In this document: positions 32,227 to 40,853 of the stretch, in pieces
Layout of the letters: every line of letters starts with the position of its first letter
How positions within the stretch are numbered: position 1 is the stretch's first letter
Assembly (NCBI GenBank): GCA_016840095.1
Contig: JAEOSZ010000026.1
Location: forward strand, 17,920-81,919
Direction of reading: 5' to 3'
DNA from: Candidatus Heimdallarchaeota archaeon
GTDB lineage: Archaea > Asgardarchaeota > Heimdallarchaeia > Heimdallarchaeales > Heimdallarchaeaceae
Length of the DNA stretch: 64,000 bases
Program-made: the position numbers and the translations under genes
The notes under the pieces: generated by a model
Database searches by the model: none
What the model was told of the DNA's origin: nothing
Seen by the model: only the letters and a program-made list of their open reading frames with translations

Positions 32227-33629
32227 TTTAATCCCTCCTTATTCAATATCACGTTTATCGTCTGAACAAGTCTGTCAATGTCTTCTTTAGAATGAACTTC
32301 AGTTATACAGTAAACAGCACAGTTTCCTAAATCAGGAAAGTCTCTAGAAATATCTTTTCCACCAAAAATCCCCTTTTCTAGTAAATCTTTGTTCACTTCT
32401 TCAATTGTTTTTCCAGTGCTACTAAAATCTACAACAAATTCCTTAAAATGAGATGAATTAGCAAACGGAATGTTTATCCCTTCGATTTCTGAAATTCTTT
32501 TGATTGCATATTGAGATTTTTGTAGAATTAATTGACCTAAGTCTTTCATTCCTTGTGGACCAGTAAGAGCCAGATATACACCAGCAGTTATTCCCCAAAG
32601 TGCTGCAGCAGTACCAACAAATTCTTTACCTTCAATTCTATCATGAAAAGATGTTCTGTCATAAGTAACATCGCCAAATCCATGTTCTCCCTCAACAGCT
32701 GTTGTTGTTATACCAAAAAGACGTGAAGGGTACTCCATTACATATTGCTCTTCATCTCTAGTAGCAATAAAACCTGCTAAGCTTCCTCCATATTGCATAT
32801 GCATACCTAATCCTTGGATATCACCACAGACAATATCTGCACCATAGTTGCTTGGAGGAGTTAATACCCCTAAGGAAACAGGATCAATTCCTACAATACT
32901 TAGAGCACCATTTGTATGAGCAATGTCTGAGATAATCTTGCCTTGGTCTTCTATACAACCAAGATATGAAGGATTCTCAAAATAGATGGCAGCTGTATTA
33001 GATGATATCTTTTCCTTTAAATCATTGATATCAATCTTTCCAGTTTCTTTATCAAACTTAATCAACTGAACTCTGATTATAGGTTTACAATAGTTTCTGA
33101 TTATAGAAAGTCTATCAGGTGAGATAGATTCTGCGATTAATACTTCTGTACGTCTTGTAATTCTAGCTGCCATTCTCATTGAAGTGCTAGCAGCTTGACC
33201 CCAATCATATGTTGGCACATTGACTACATCCATTTCTAGAAGTTCTCCCATCATACTTGCATACTCAAATAATGCTTGAAATCTTCCATGATCTTCATAG
33301 GGTTCTCCCGCATAAGCAGTTAGAAATTCTGAACGTTGATTAATTTCATCACATATTGCAGGAACAAAGTGTTGCCAACAACCCCCTCCTAAGAAACTTA
33401 AATTCTCTTGGCAAGTTTGGTTTTTTGCAAGAATTTGGTCAACATGTCTTTTGAGCTCATATTCTGAGAGCAGAGGTTCTGGTAAATTCAGCTCACCCTT
33501 AAATCTCAAATCTTCAGGAATGTCTTCATATAATTCTTCTATACTACTTACTCCGATTTCATCTAGCATTTGTTTTTTTATTTCTGGAACTGAATTAGGA
33601 ATGTAAGGATGAACTGTTTTTTTGCTCAT
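32223..33629 (-). CDS. gcvPA: Glycine decarboxylase P-protein subunit 1-like
   Basis: A 468-residue GcvPA-family protein, starting with the family's Y-I-P-N-S near 4-8 and I-G-V-S-S-I-E-E-L-Y near 25-34. The normally conserved F-L-G-A-G-x-Y-D-H and Y-T-P-Y-Q-P-E-I-S-Q-G motifs are changed to F-L-G-G-G-C-W-Q-H and Y-A-G-E-P-Y-E-D-H-G. These lie at the active site in the family, so the substrate may differ. It shares one base with the SDR upstream and four with gcvPB downstream. Confidence 0.85.
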   Translation of the reverse strand: MSKKTVHPYIPNSVPEIKKQMLDEIGVSSIEELYEDIPEDLRFKGELNLPEPLLSEYELKRHVDQILAKNQTCQENLSFLGGGCWQHFVPAICDEINQRSEFLTAYAGEPYEDHGRFQALFEYASMMGELLEMDVVNVPTYDWGQAASTSMRMAARITRRTEVLIAESISPDRLSIIRNYCKPIIRVQLIKFDKETGKIDINDLKEKISSNTAAIYFENPSYLGCIEDQGKIISDIAHTNGALSIVGIDPVSLGVLTPPSNYGADIVCGDIQGLGMHMQYGGSLAGFIATRDEEQYVMEYPSRLFGITTTAVEGEHGFGDVTYDRTSFHDRIEGKEFVGTAAALWGITAGVYLALTGPQGMKDLGQLILQKSQYAIKRISEIEGINIPFANSSHFKEFVVDFSSTGKTIEEVNKDLLEKGIFGGKDISRDFPDLGNCAVYCITEVHSKEDIDRLVQTINVILNKEGLK

Positions 33630-34420
33630 TAAGCTATTCCTCCTCCATCAACAACAATTGATACACCCGTTACCCAACTTGAAAGATCACTAGCTAAGTA
33701 AAGAACTGTTTTAGCTACATCTAATGGTTCACCTACACGATTGAGAGGACGATCTGCAGCTTCTTTCATGAACTCTTCTTCATCAACACCTAATTGCTTT
33801 GCTTCTCCTCTTAGAAGTGGAGTATCTATATCTCCTGGACAAACACAATTGACTCTAATTTCATGTTTTCCATGATCAATAGCCATTGCACGAGTCATAT
33901 TTACAACGCCACCTTTAGCTGCACAGTAAGCTACTGCATCTGGACCCCCCTTGATTCCCCAGCCAGATCCTGTATTAATTATACTCCCTCCGTTCCCTTT
34001 AATCATTATTGGAATAACATATCGTGAAAGAAGATAAATTGATTTTAGATTAACATCAATTGATAAATCCCATTCTTCTTCTTTCAAGTCCAAAACAGTT
34101 TTTCGACGAATTACACCTGCATTATTGAATAGAATATCTATTCTCCCATATTCCTCATAAACTGCTTCAACTGTACTCTTACATGCAGAATCAGAAGTAA
34201 CATCACACAAAAAGAATTTAGCTCTTCCTCCAGAATCATTAATATCTTCTGCAGCTTTAGCACCTTTTGCTTCATCAATATCTATCATTGCTATACTTGC
34301 TCCTGCATCTGACAACAATTTTGCAGTAGCTAAACCAATACCTGATGCTGCACCTGTGACTAGTGCAACTTTATTCTCCAACGAAATCATATTTATGATA
34401 TTATTTTTTACATTAACCAT
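33629..34420 (-). CDS. Short-chain dehydrogenase/reductase (first of two)
   Basis: A 263-residue classical SDR. The nucleotide-binding T-G-A-A-S-G-I-G lies near 21-28, N-N-A-G near 99-102, a catalytic serine near 151 in N-T-G-S-G-W, and Y-C-A-A-K near 164-168. It resembles 3-oxoacyl-ACP or glucose/gluconate-type dehydrogenases; the substrate is not predictable. An internal ATG at 34390 would remove ten extra N-terminal residues and is a possible alternative start. It overlaps gcvPA by one base. Confidence 0.88.
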   Translation of the reverse strand: MVNVKNNIINMISLENKVALVTGAASGIGLATAKLLSDAGASIAMIDIDEAKGAKAAEDINDSGGRAKFFLCDVTSDSACKSTVEAVYEEYGRIDILFNNAGVIRRKTVLDLKEEEWDLSIDVNLKSIYLLSRYVIPIMIKGNGGSIINTGSGWGIKGGPDAVAYCAAKGGVVNMTRAMAIDHGKHEIRVNCVCPGDIDTPLLRGEAKQLGVDEEEFMKEAADRPLNRVGEPLDVAKTVLYLASDLSSWVTGVSIVVDGGGIA

Positions 34421-34440
34421 ATTATTCTACATCCTACTGG

Positions 34441-35208
34441 TTACTCCTCTAGAGGTGAATAAGGTCCTGCTGTTTCTCCACCATCAATGGCTATTGCTTG
34501 CCCTGTAATATATGCTGCTTCTGATGAAGCGAGGAAAGCAAACAGACTAGCAACTTCTTTTGGTTCTGCATGACGATTCAATGGTATTTTTGAATTAACC
34601 TCTTCTAGCATTTCAGGAGTATATTCTGCTTTTTGCATAGGTGTAAGAACATAACCTGGGCAAATAGCATTTACTCTTAACCATGGAGCAAATTCTAGAG
34701 CTAATGATTTAGCTAATAAAATGACGCCTGCTTTAGAACTGTTATAGTCTGTATATAGAGGATGACCTTCAATACCATTTGTTGATGCTGTTAAAAGAAT
34801 TACTCCCGACTGTTGTTCTATCATTCTTGTTATTGCTTCCTTAGCACAAAGAAACATACCATCTAGATTTACTCGAAGAACTTTAGACCATTGTTCATAA
34901 TCAATTTTCAAAAATGGGTTTCGAAAGCTGATTCCTGCATTGGAGATTAAAATATCTAAACCACCTAAAATAGAATCAATTTCTTCAAAAACAGCTTTAA
35001 CATCTTCTGGTTTACTAACATCAGCATAAATACATCCTTTGAACTCCGGATTATTTGAAAGTACCTTGTTTAACTCTTCTTTGTTCCAGTCAATAATGAG
35101 GACCCTTGATCCTTCGTTAACAAAACGTTGAGCTGTAGCTAAACCAATACCACTAGCTCCTCCAGTAATAACAACTCTCTTATCTTCAAGATCTTTATAC
35201 ATGCCCAT
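34441..35208 (-). CDS. Short-chain dehydrogenase/reductase (second)
   Basis: A 255-residue classical SDR heading the five-gene operon. The T-G-G-A-S-G-I-G motif lies near 15-22, N-A-G near 90, a catalytic serine in L-T-A-S-T-N, and Y-N-S-S-K near 155-159. I use the ATG at 35208 (M-G-M-Y-K); a longer version would add 25 residues lacking SDR character. The gap to the next SDR is 20 bases. The two SDRs are clearly distinct sequences rather than a recent duplicate. Confidence 0.87.
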   Translation of the reverse strand: MGMYKDLEDKRVVITGGASGIGLATAQRFVNEGSRVLIIDWNKEELNKVLSNNPEFKGCIYADVSKPEDVKAVFEEIDSILGGLDILISNAGISFRNPFLKIDYEQWSKVLRVNLDGMFLCAKEAITRMIEQQSGVILLTASTNGIEGHPLYTDYNSSKAGVILLAKSLALEFAPWLRVNAICPGYVLTPMQKAEYTPEMLEEVNSKIPLNRHAEPKEVASLFAFLASSEAAYITGQAIAIDGGETAGPYSPLEE

Positions 35209-35364
35209 TTTGATCACTGTTCTGTACTTTAGATAATCATATTTTATCTTTTCCCACAAATAATTATGCTCAAAAGTGAACAAATGGATTGAAGTCTGAT
35301 TCTTAATTTAATCGTTTGATAAAAGCAGAGAAAAAAGCTACCAGAAGCTCCAACAAAAATATAT

Positions 35365-35412
35365 ACGGAAATAATGTCGGAAAATATATCACGAAAATAA
35401 TACGAAAATAAT
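35365..35412. repeat. Tandem 11-bp direct repeats upstream of PAP2 gene
   Basis: ACGAAAATAAT occurs at 35391-35401 and again immediately at 35402-35412. A one-mismatch copy (ACGGAAATAAT) is at 35365-35375 and a weaker one (TCGGAAAATAT) at 35377-35387. The period is about one helical turn, as expected for a protein-binding array. Confidence 0.6.
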
Positions 35413-35470
35413 GCGTTTATTATAATGATTGCATAAAGTTTAATTATATCTATACATCTAATTACGCATT

Positions 35471-36466
35471 ATGAAAAAGCGAAATTTAATTGCAATCATA
35501 ATGTCAGTAATAGGTGTAGCTTTCATTATTGCAGCAATGGTGCTTGTCTATGTCTACGGAAGAGGAGCTACAACTATTGATTACATGATATCTGACTTCT
35601 TCTTGAATAATAGTTCGAGTACAGGTAATACTATTTTTGGTATAATTACGTATTTGGGAGAAGCAATAATTTACATCGCAATTCTAGTAATATTGTATTA
35701 TGTATGGGATAAGAAGAAAGCATTTAGAGCAATTGTTGCATTGGTTTCAGCAACAGTAGTAAATGCTTCAACAAAAGCAGCTTTCAAATTACCACGACCA
35801 GATGATACATTTGGACATACAATAGATGAAACAAGCTATGGTTTACCAAGTGGACACACTCAAATAAGTACAACCTTCTGGGGTGTTCTTGGATCCTTTG
35901 TTGTTAAATGGGGAATGTTGATCGTTTCCATTGTGCTTCCATTGTTGATTGCATTCTCTAGAATTTATCTAGTTGTTCATTGGTTTACTGATGTTCTAAT
36001 GGGATTTGGAATAGGATTAATAATATTGGCTATTTTCCTAGTAGTTCTCAAACCCATAGAGAATTATTTTGAGAATAAATCAACAACAGCAAAAATAGTA
36101 TGGAGCATTATAACTGGTATAGTATTTGCAACCCCTATAGTATTACTGCAGCTATTTCCTGTTCTAGAATTGGAAGCAATGTTTAGTAATCTGAGATACA
36201 TTGTTGTTTTCATAACTGTTTCAATATCTTATGCAATAGAAGGTAAGGTTGTAGACTTTGATAACAAAATGGACAAATGGTGGAAAGGAATACTAAGAAT
36301 TCTATTGGCAGTAATTGTTCTTGCAGGAGTTTTTCTATATGATATGTTCTTTGATCCTGATCCAGTAACAAATCTGAAAATGATACTAGATTTAGTTGTT
36401 TATGCATTACTTGGACCAATAATTGTTCTATTACTACCTTGGATTATGAAGAAACTTAACCTATAA
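35471..36466 (+). CDS. PAP2-family membrane phosphatase
   Basis: A 331-residue integral membrane phosphatase. All three signature motifs are present: K102-x6-R109-P110, P-S-G-H at 126-129 and S-R-x5-H-x3-D at 163-174. About eight hydrophobic helices surround them. Family members dephosphorylate phosphatidate, prenyl diphosphates or similar lipids, with the active site facing outward. The C-terminal ~130 residues add extra helices beyond the minimal PAP2 core. A T10 run follows the stop. Confidence 0.93.
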   Translation: MKKRNLIAIIMSVIGVAFIIAAMVLVYVYGRGATTIDYMISDFFLNNSSSTGNTIFGIITYLGEAIIYIAILVILYYVWDKKKAFRAIVALVSATVVNASTKAAFKLPRPDDTFGHTIDETSYGLPSGHTQISTTFWGVLGSFVVKWGMLIVSIVLPLLIAFSRIYLVVHWFTDVLMGFGIGLIILAIFLVVLKPIENYFENKSTTAKIVWSIITGIVFATPIVLLQLFPVLELEAMFSNLRYIVVFITVSISYAIEGKVVDFDNKMDKWWKGILRILLAVIVLAGVFLYDMFFDPDPVTNLKMILDLVVYALLGPIIVLLLPWIMKKLNL

Positions 36467-36480
36467 TTCTAAATTTTCTC

Positions 36481-36490
36481 TTTTTTTTTT
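36481..36490 (+). terminator. Oligo-T terminator after PAP2 gene
   Basis: Ten consecutive T residues, continuing into further T-rich sequence, lie 14 bases after the PAP2 stop and before the convergent gene's stop at 36511. Confidence 0.55.
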
Positions 36491-36510
36491 CTTTTCTTAT
36501 TTTTAGAAAA

Positions 36511-37521
36511 TCAATCTTCAGAAGCTGATGTTTCTTCTTTAGTTTTTTTCTTTGGAAATATTCTGGGAAACCATGGAACCATAGCACTAACTTCTTCCAT
36601 AACTTGCTTGTAATGAGGTCTTCTTTCAAGTGAGCGAACATCCATAAGCCATGAACTGAAACGGAAAAAAGCAGCCATGAATGCAGGTCCAACAAAAACG
36701 AGAACAACGGTTGGATACGATTTGTGAAAGCCTGCTGAAATGCCGAAGAACATAATGCCTATCCAGAACAAAACTTCTCCAAAGTAATTTGGGTGTCGAG
36801 AATATTTCCAGAGACCACCGCGAAAAATGCCACCCTTCTTGTATTCTTCTGTTGAGCGAAATCTTTTCAGTTGGATATCTGCAAAGAATTGAATTACAAC
36901 AGCTGAAAGCGCTGCAATAATACCTAGAACGTCAAAGACGGAGAAAGGATTCTGTAGTCCTGCAGGAACATTAAGAGCAAGAATTCCAGGTGCCAAAGCA
37001 AAATAAACGAGAACTGTAGGGAATAGATGCATACCGAGGAGAGAATTTAACCAATAAGGTACTGGAAAGTCGCGCATTTTTTCATATCGCCAGTCTTCAT
37101 GTTGTAATCCTGTACGCCATCCAGTCCACCTGTAGAAAATGTGATAACGAGCAGCCCATAAGAACAGACATACAACAATGATTATGTGCCTGAAAGACCA
37201 AGGATTTGTAACTCCACCAGAGAACATTATTCCTAAAGCTAGTAAGGGCGGTGCAATGACCCAATAAGGATCATAAATTGATGAATTGTTATTAATAATG
37301 GAGAAAATCCATATTACTGTGGTAGCTATGCAATTGGCAATTAAAGCAGTGTAAAAAGGGTTCGAAACCAGATTGTATCTCTGGAACAACCACCAAGTTA
37401 GTATTCCTACTGCAAGAGCTGAGATATAAGCACCATAACAATGAAGTGCAGAAACCTGTCTTACTGGAGGTTGCTTTAAACTATGGTTTATTTCTGATGA
37501 AGTCATATAGGACTTTTTCAA
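36511..37521 (-). CDS. DUF1295 / steroid 5-alpha-reductase-like membrane enzyme
   Basis: A 336-residue protein with about seven membrane helices. The motif R-H-P-N-Y-F-G-E near 245-252 and the preceding Y-R-W-T-G-W-R-T-G and D-x-R-Y segments are typical of DUF1295 proteins, related to steroid 5-alpha reductases and isoprenylcysteine methyltransferases. It probably reduces or modifies a lipid. It converges on the PAP2 phosphatase, also a membrane-lipid enzyme, but on the opposite strand. Confidence 0.88.
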   Translation of the reverse strand: MKKSYMTSSEINHSLKQPPVRQVSALHCYGAYISALAVGILTWWLFQRYNLVSNPFYTALIANCIATTVIWIFSIINNNSSIYDPYWVIAPPLLALGIMFSGGVTNPWSFRHIIIVVCLFLWAARYHIFYRWTGWRTGLQHEDWRYEKMRDFPVPYWLNSLLGMHLFPTVLVYFALAPGILALNVPAGLQNPFSVFDVLGIIAALSAVVIQFFADIQLKRFRSTEEYKKGGIFRGGLWKYSRHPNYFGEVLFWIGIMFFGISAGFHKSYPTVVLVFVGPAFMAAFFRFSSWLMDVRSLERRPHYKQVMEEVSAMVPWFPRIFPKKKTKEETSASED

Positions 37522-37671
37522 TGTGTGCTGTATAAAAAACTTAAGTGCACAGAATCTGTTAAACTTTAGAATAGTAAATACAAATTTTTAGAAATACTTG
37601 GGATTTCCTTTTAAAACCAATTTACAAGTTAAACACTTAATTCTAATTCAAGTTTTCTCCCGTTTTCCTTT

Positions 37672-38736
37672 TTATGTTTGCACTACTTCCAATCCTCTAT
37701 CCTGTTTGAGAATGTAAGCTTCGCCTCCCCCATCTTTAATGGCTTTTGCAACTTCTATCTCTTTTCCCGGAGAATAAGCCAAGAATGACCCTCCGTTACC
37801 ACTCCCTAAAAGTTTACAACCTAATGATCCTGCATTCCTTGCTATTTGGATTAAGTCTTGCATTTTCTGTGTAACATTTTCAAAATAATTTTGTTGAAAG
37901 TGATGATGACGATTAATCAAATCAGCAAACCCTTCTGTTTTCAATACATGATTTTTCATTTTGTGATATCCACTTCTTACTATATCTCTAATGCCCATTA
38001 TTGCAACAAGCTTCTGTAATCCTGTATCTTTAGATTCCTGAAATACTTGAAGTACATCATTAAAAGGTGAAGATTTCAAATCAAATGAATTATCTCTCTC
38101 TTTCATTATCCTTATCCCTAAATATATTTCTTCCTTCCTTCTTCTAATTGTTTGAAGAGTTTCCTTCTTTGTCAGAGTATCCCCTATTACTATTCCTTGT
38201 AATTTAGAACTAAGTCTTTCCAAGTTGTAAGGTTCTCTGCATTCAAGATAAAGCATTTCTCCAAAAACACTTGCATATTGATCCATCATTCCTCCTGGTT
38301 CTCCTAAATTAACAACTTCTGCTAGATAAGCATTCCATGCTAGTTCATTAGTTTTTAAATTTAGATTTGCAGCTTTATCAAAAAAGCCAACCAAAGCAGA
38401 GCAAAAGGCTGAAGAGGAAGATATTCCTTTTCCAATTAGTATATCAGAAGTGACTTTAATATTTGCACCAAAATCTTTGGGCAAGTGTTCTTGAAACAAA
38501 TTGAAAACAGAACGGATATAATCTCTTTTTTCTTTTAGTAGTTGTTTTTCATTCTTAAAATGTAATTTTTCTTGTAAATCAACCAAATCAAAGTAAATTG
38601 ATCCACTATTATTTATCTCTCCTTTAACTTCTATTCTCTGGTTGATTGCAATTGTGATAACTTCCAGATTCATATAATCTACATCCTCACCAAAAAGGCA
38701 GACTCGTCCTGGTGAAGAAGAAATTATCTCTTTCAT
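37672..38736 (-). CDS. GHMP kinase, galactokinase-like
   Basis: A 354-residue small-molecule kinase. Motif 1 S-P-G-R-V-C-L-F-G-E-D-V-D-Y near 8-21 resembles galactokinase, where G-E-H-T-D-Y is usual. Motif 2 is G-K-G-I-S-S-S-S-A near 103-111, and motif 3 G-S-G-N-G-G-S near 318-324. The substrate is probably a sugar. It follows the deaminase-like gene by only 2 bases, so they are co-transcribed, although no link between their usual substrates is obvious. Confidence 0.85.
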   Translation of the reverse strand: MKEIISSSPGRVCLFGEDVDYMNLEVITIAINQRIEVKGEINNSGSIYFDLVDLQEKLHFKNEKQLLKEKRDYIRSVFNLFQEHLPKDFGANIKVTSDILIGKGISSSSAFCSALVGFFDKAANLNLKTNELAWNAYLAEVVNLGEPGGMMDQYASVFGEMLYLECREPYNLERLSSKLQGIVIGDTLTKKETLQTIRRRKEEIYLGIRIMKERDNSFDLKSSPFNDVLQVFQESKDTGLQKLVAIMGIRDIVRSGYHKMKNHVLKTEGFADLINRHHHFQQNYFENVTQKMQDLIQIARNAGSLGCKLLGSGNGGSFLAYSPGKEIEVAKAIKDGGGEAYILKQDRGLEVVQT

Positions 38737-38738
38737 CC

Positions 38739-40079
38739 CTATTCATTCCATTTTTTCTGATATTTTACTGCTGCTCTCTTTACCTTCTCAATGTCAATAG
38801 TTAGATAGTTACCATCTTGATATACGATCTTTCCATCTATCATGGTCATGGTTACATCTTTTCCACTGGCTGAATAGATCAAATGAGAAATTGGGTTGTA
38901 AAATGGATATGAATTAACTTCATTGGTATCAACCAAGATTAGATCAGCTTTCTTACCTACTTCGACAGAACCTATTTCGTTTTCCCAATTTATAGCTTGG
39001 GCCCCTTCAATTGTAGCCATTTTTAGAACCTTCTCTGCAGGAAGAGCAAGTTCATCTAGATGTTTTACTTTCTGCAAGAATGTAGCTAAACGCATATCGT
39101 GAAACATATCAAAATTATTATTGCAGGGAGGTCCATCAGTTCCAATTCCTACAATGACTCCCATATCTTGATATCTTAACACATCACATATTCCAGATGC
39201 CAGTTTACAATTGCTACTTGGATTATGTGTTATCCTAGTTTCTGTTTGTTTAACAATTTCATATTCTTCATCATCTAACCAAATTCCATGAGCTAGAATG
39301 GTTTCAGGACCTAATGCATTTAGTTTTTTTAGAGATCTGAAATAGCTTTCTCCGTACATCTTTACAACTGCATCACATTCCGCTTGTGATTCAGACGCAT
39401 GAGAATGAATCATTAAGTCGTCATATTCGTCTCTAGTTTCAACAATCATTTTCATTAATTTGGGAGAACAAGAAAGGAGAAACCTTGCATTCAATGTATA
39501 TTTTATCCTACCATTTTGTGTTTGATGATATTCATCTATCTGCTTTCTAGTGCTTTCAATGACAGTTTCAGCATCTTCACGAACAATCTCAGCAAAATCA
39601 TTATTATAATCCATTAGCATTTTTCCAATTCTTGCTCTAATTCCAATTTCCTTTGCTGCTTTAATTCCCTTAATTGAATCATGAGTTGTAAGCATATCAT
39701 TTGTAGTAGTTGTACCAGTTCTTATCATCTCTGCAAAACCAAGAAGTGATGAATTATATACCTCTTCAGAAGTGAAACGTGCTTCTCCAGGTAAGACCAC
39801 TTTTTTTAACCAATCTAGTAGTGCATAATCATCAGCTTTACCTCTCAAAAATGTTTGAATACTGTGACTATGAGTATTAACTAAACCAGGAAGTAATATT
39901 TTGTTTGAACCTTCTATTATCTTTGAAGCTGAATAATCTTGGTTTATTTCTTTCTTTGTTCCTACGCCTTGAATTATACCGTTGGAAATGAAAATTGCTG
40001 CATCTTTGATAACCCTATTTGAAGGGTCACAAGTAACTAATGTATCTGCTTCTAAAATAGTATCTTTCAACTTGACCAT
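38739..40079 (-). CDS. Amidohydrolase, MTA/SAH deaminase family
   Basis: A 446-residue metal-dependent hydrolase of the TRZ/ATZ group. Metal ligands are seen in T-H-S-H-S near 71, H-S-H-A-S-E near 225, A-H-G near 265 and G-T-D-G-P-P near 318. Archaeal members deaminate 5'-deoxyadenosine, methylthioadenosine or S-adenosylhomocysteine to clear SAM by-products. The ATG at 40079 leaves room for a divergent promoter before the UDG gene; a longer start would overlap that gene. Confidence 0.88.
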   Translation of the reverse strand: MVKLKDTILEADTLVTCDPSNRVIKDAAIFISNGIIQGVGTKKEINQDYSASKIIEGSNKILLPGLVNTHSHSIQTFLRGKADDYALLDWLKKVVLPGEARFTSEEVYNSSLLGFAEMIRTGTTTTNDMLTTHDSIKGIKAAKEIGIRARIGKMLMDYNNDFAEIVREDAETVIESTRKQIDEYHQTQNGRIKYTLNARFLLSCSPKLMKMIVETRDEYDDLMIHSHASESQAECDAVVKMYGESYFRSLKKLNALGPETILAHGIWLDDEEYEIVKQTETRITHNPSSNCKLASGICDVLRYQDMGVIVGIGTDGPPCNNNFDMFHDMRLATFLQKVKHLDELALPAEKVLKMATIEGAQAINWENEIGSVEVGKKADLILVDTNEVNSYPFYNPISHLIYSASGKDVTMTMIDGKIVYQDGNYLTIDIEKVKRAAVKYQKKWNE

Positions 40080-40138
40080 TTTTTTAATAGGGCATAGCTT
40101 AATAAATCCTCTTTTTTTTGTATTTTTGTAGAAAAAAA

Positions 40139-40780
40139 ATGTTAGATGATGAATTAGCAAAACTGACTGAGGAAATCATCATATGTGAATCTTGTCATCT
40201 TAAAGACAGCCGAACTAAAGTTGTTCCAGGTATCTATGGTCCAAAGAATGGACTTTGTATTATAGGGGAAGCACCTGGGTTTAATGAAGATAAACAAGGA
40301 GAACCTTTTGTTGGTAGATCAGGAAAACTGTTAGATAGTATGCTGACAGATATTGGTCTAGAAAGAAAAAGAGACGTCAGTATTCTTAATGTAGTTAAAT
40401 GTCGACCAACAACAGAGAATAAAGAAAACAGAACCCCCACAAACTCTGAATTGAAATTTTGTGGTGAGAGATGGTTGTTTAAGCAACTGAAGTTGCTCTC
40501 GCCTAAATTAATTGTAACAATTGGGTCTATAGCTTTGAGATTTTTCATTCCTTCAGCTGCAGTTACTAAATACGTTGGAAAATCTTATGACACTGATTAT
40601 GGAATAAAATTATTTGTTACTTATCATCCTGCATATATTCTGCGCAATTATAATCTAATGGAAGTTTATAATCAACATTTTGAAGATATGAAGAAAATCT
40701 ACATTGATATCTTAAACCAAGATGGGATAACCTTTAAGGAAAAACCAAGTGAACAAAAATCTTTGACAGACTTTCTGTAG
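40139..40780 (+). CDS. udg: Family 4 uracil-DNA glycosylase
   Basis: A 213-residue Fe-S DNA-repair enzyme removing uracil from DNA. It has G-E-A-P-G-x-N-E-D near 46-54, P-F-V-G-R-S-G-K, and H-P-A-Y-I-L-R-N near 165-172. Four cysteines at about 16, 19, 85 and 101 fit the family's iron-sulfur cluster. The ATG at 40139 is chosen since upstream residues are not family-like. Divergent from the deaminase gene with about 60 bases between. Confidence 0.93.
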   Translation: MLDDELAKLTEEIIICESCHLKDSRTKVVPGIYGPKNGLCIIGEAPGFNEDKQGEPFVGRSGKLLDSMLTDIGLERKRDVSILNVVKCRPTTENKENRTPTNSELKFCGERWLFKQLKLLSPKLIVTIGSIALRFFIPSAAVTKYVGKSYDTDYGIKLFVTYHPAYILRNYNLMEVYNQHFEDMKKIYIDILNQDGITFKEKPSEQKSLTDFL

Positions 40781-40853
40781 ATTTCTTTGAGCTTCACACC
40801 GATTTTTTTCAAAGAGAGAATCATTTATAATTAGAATAAAGACCAATTAAGTA

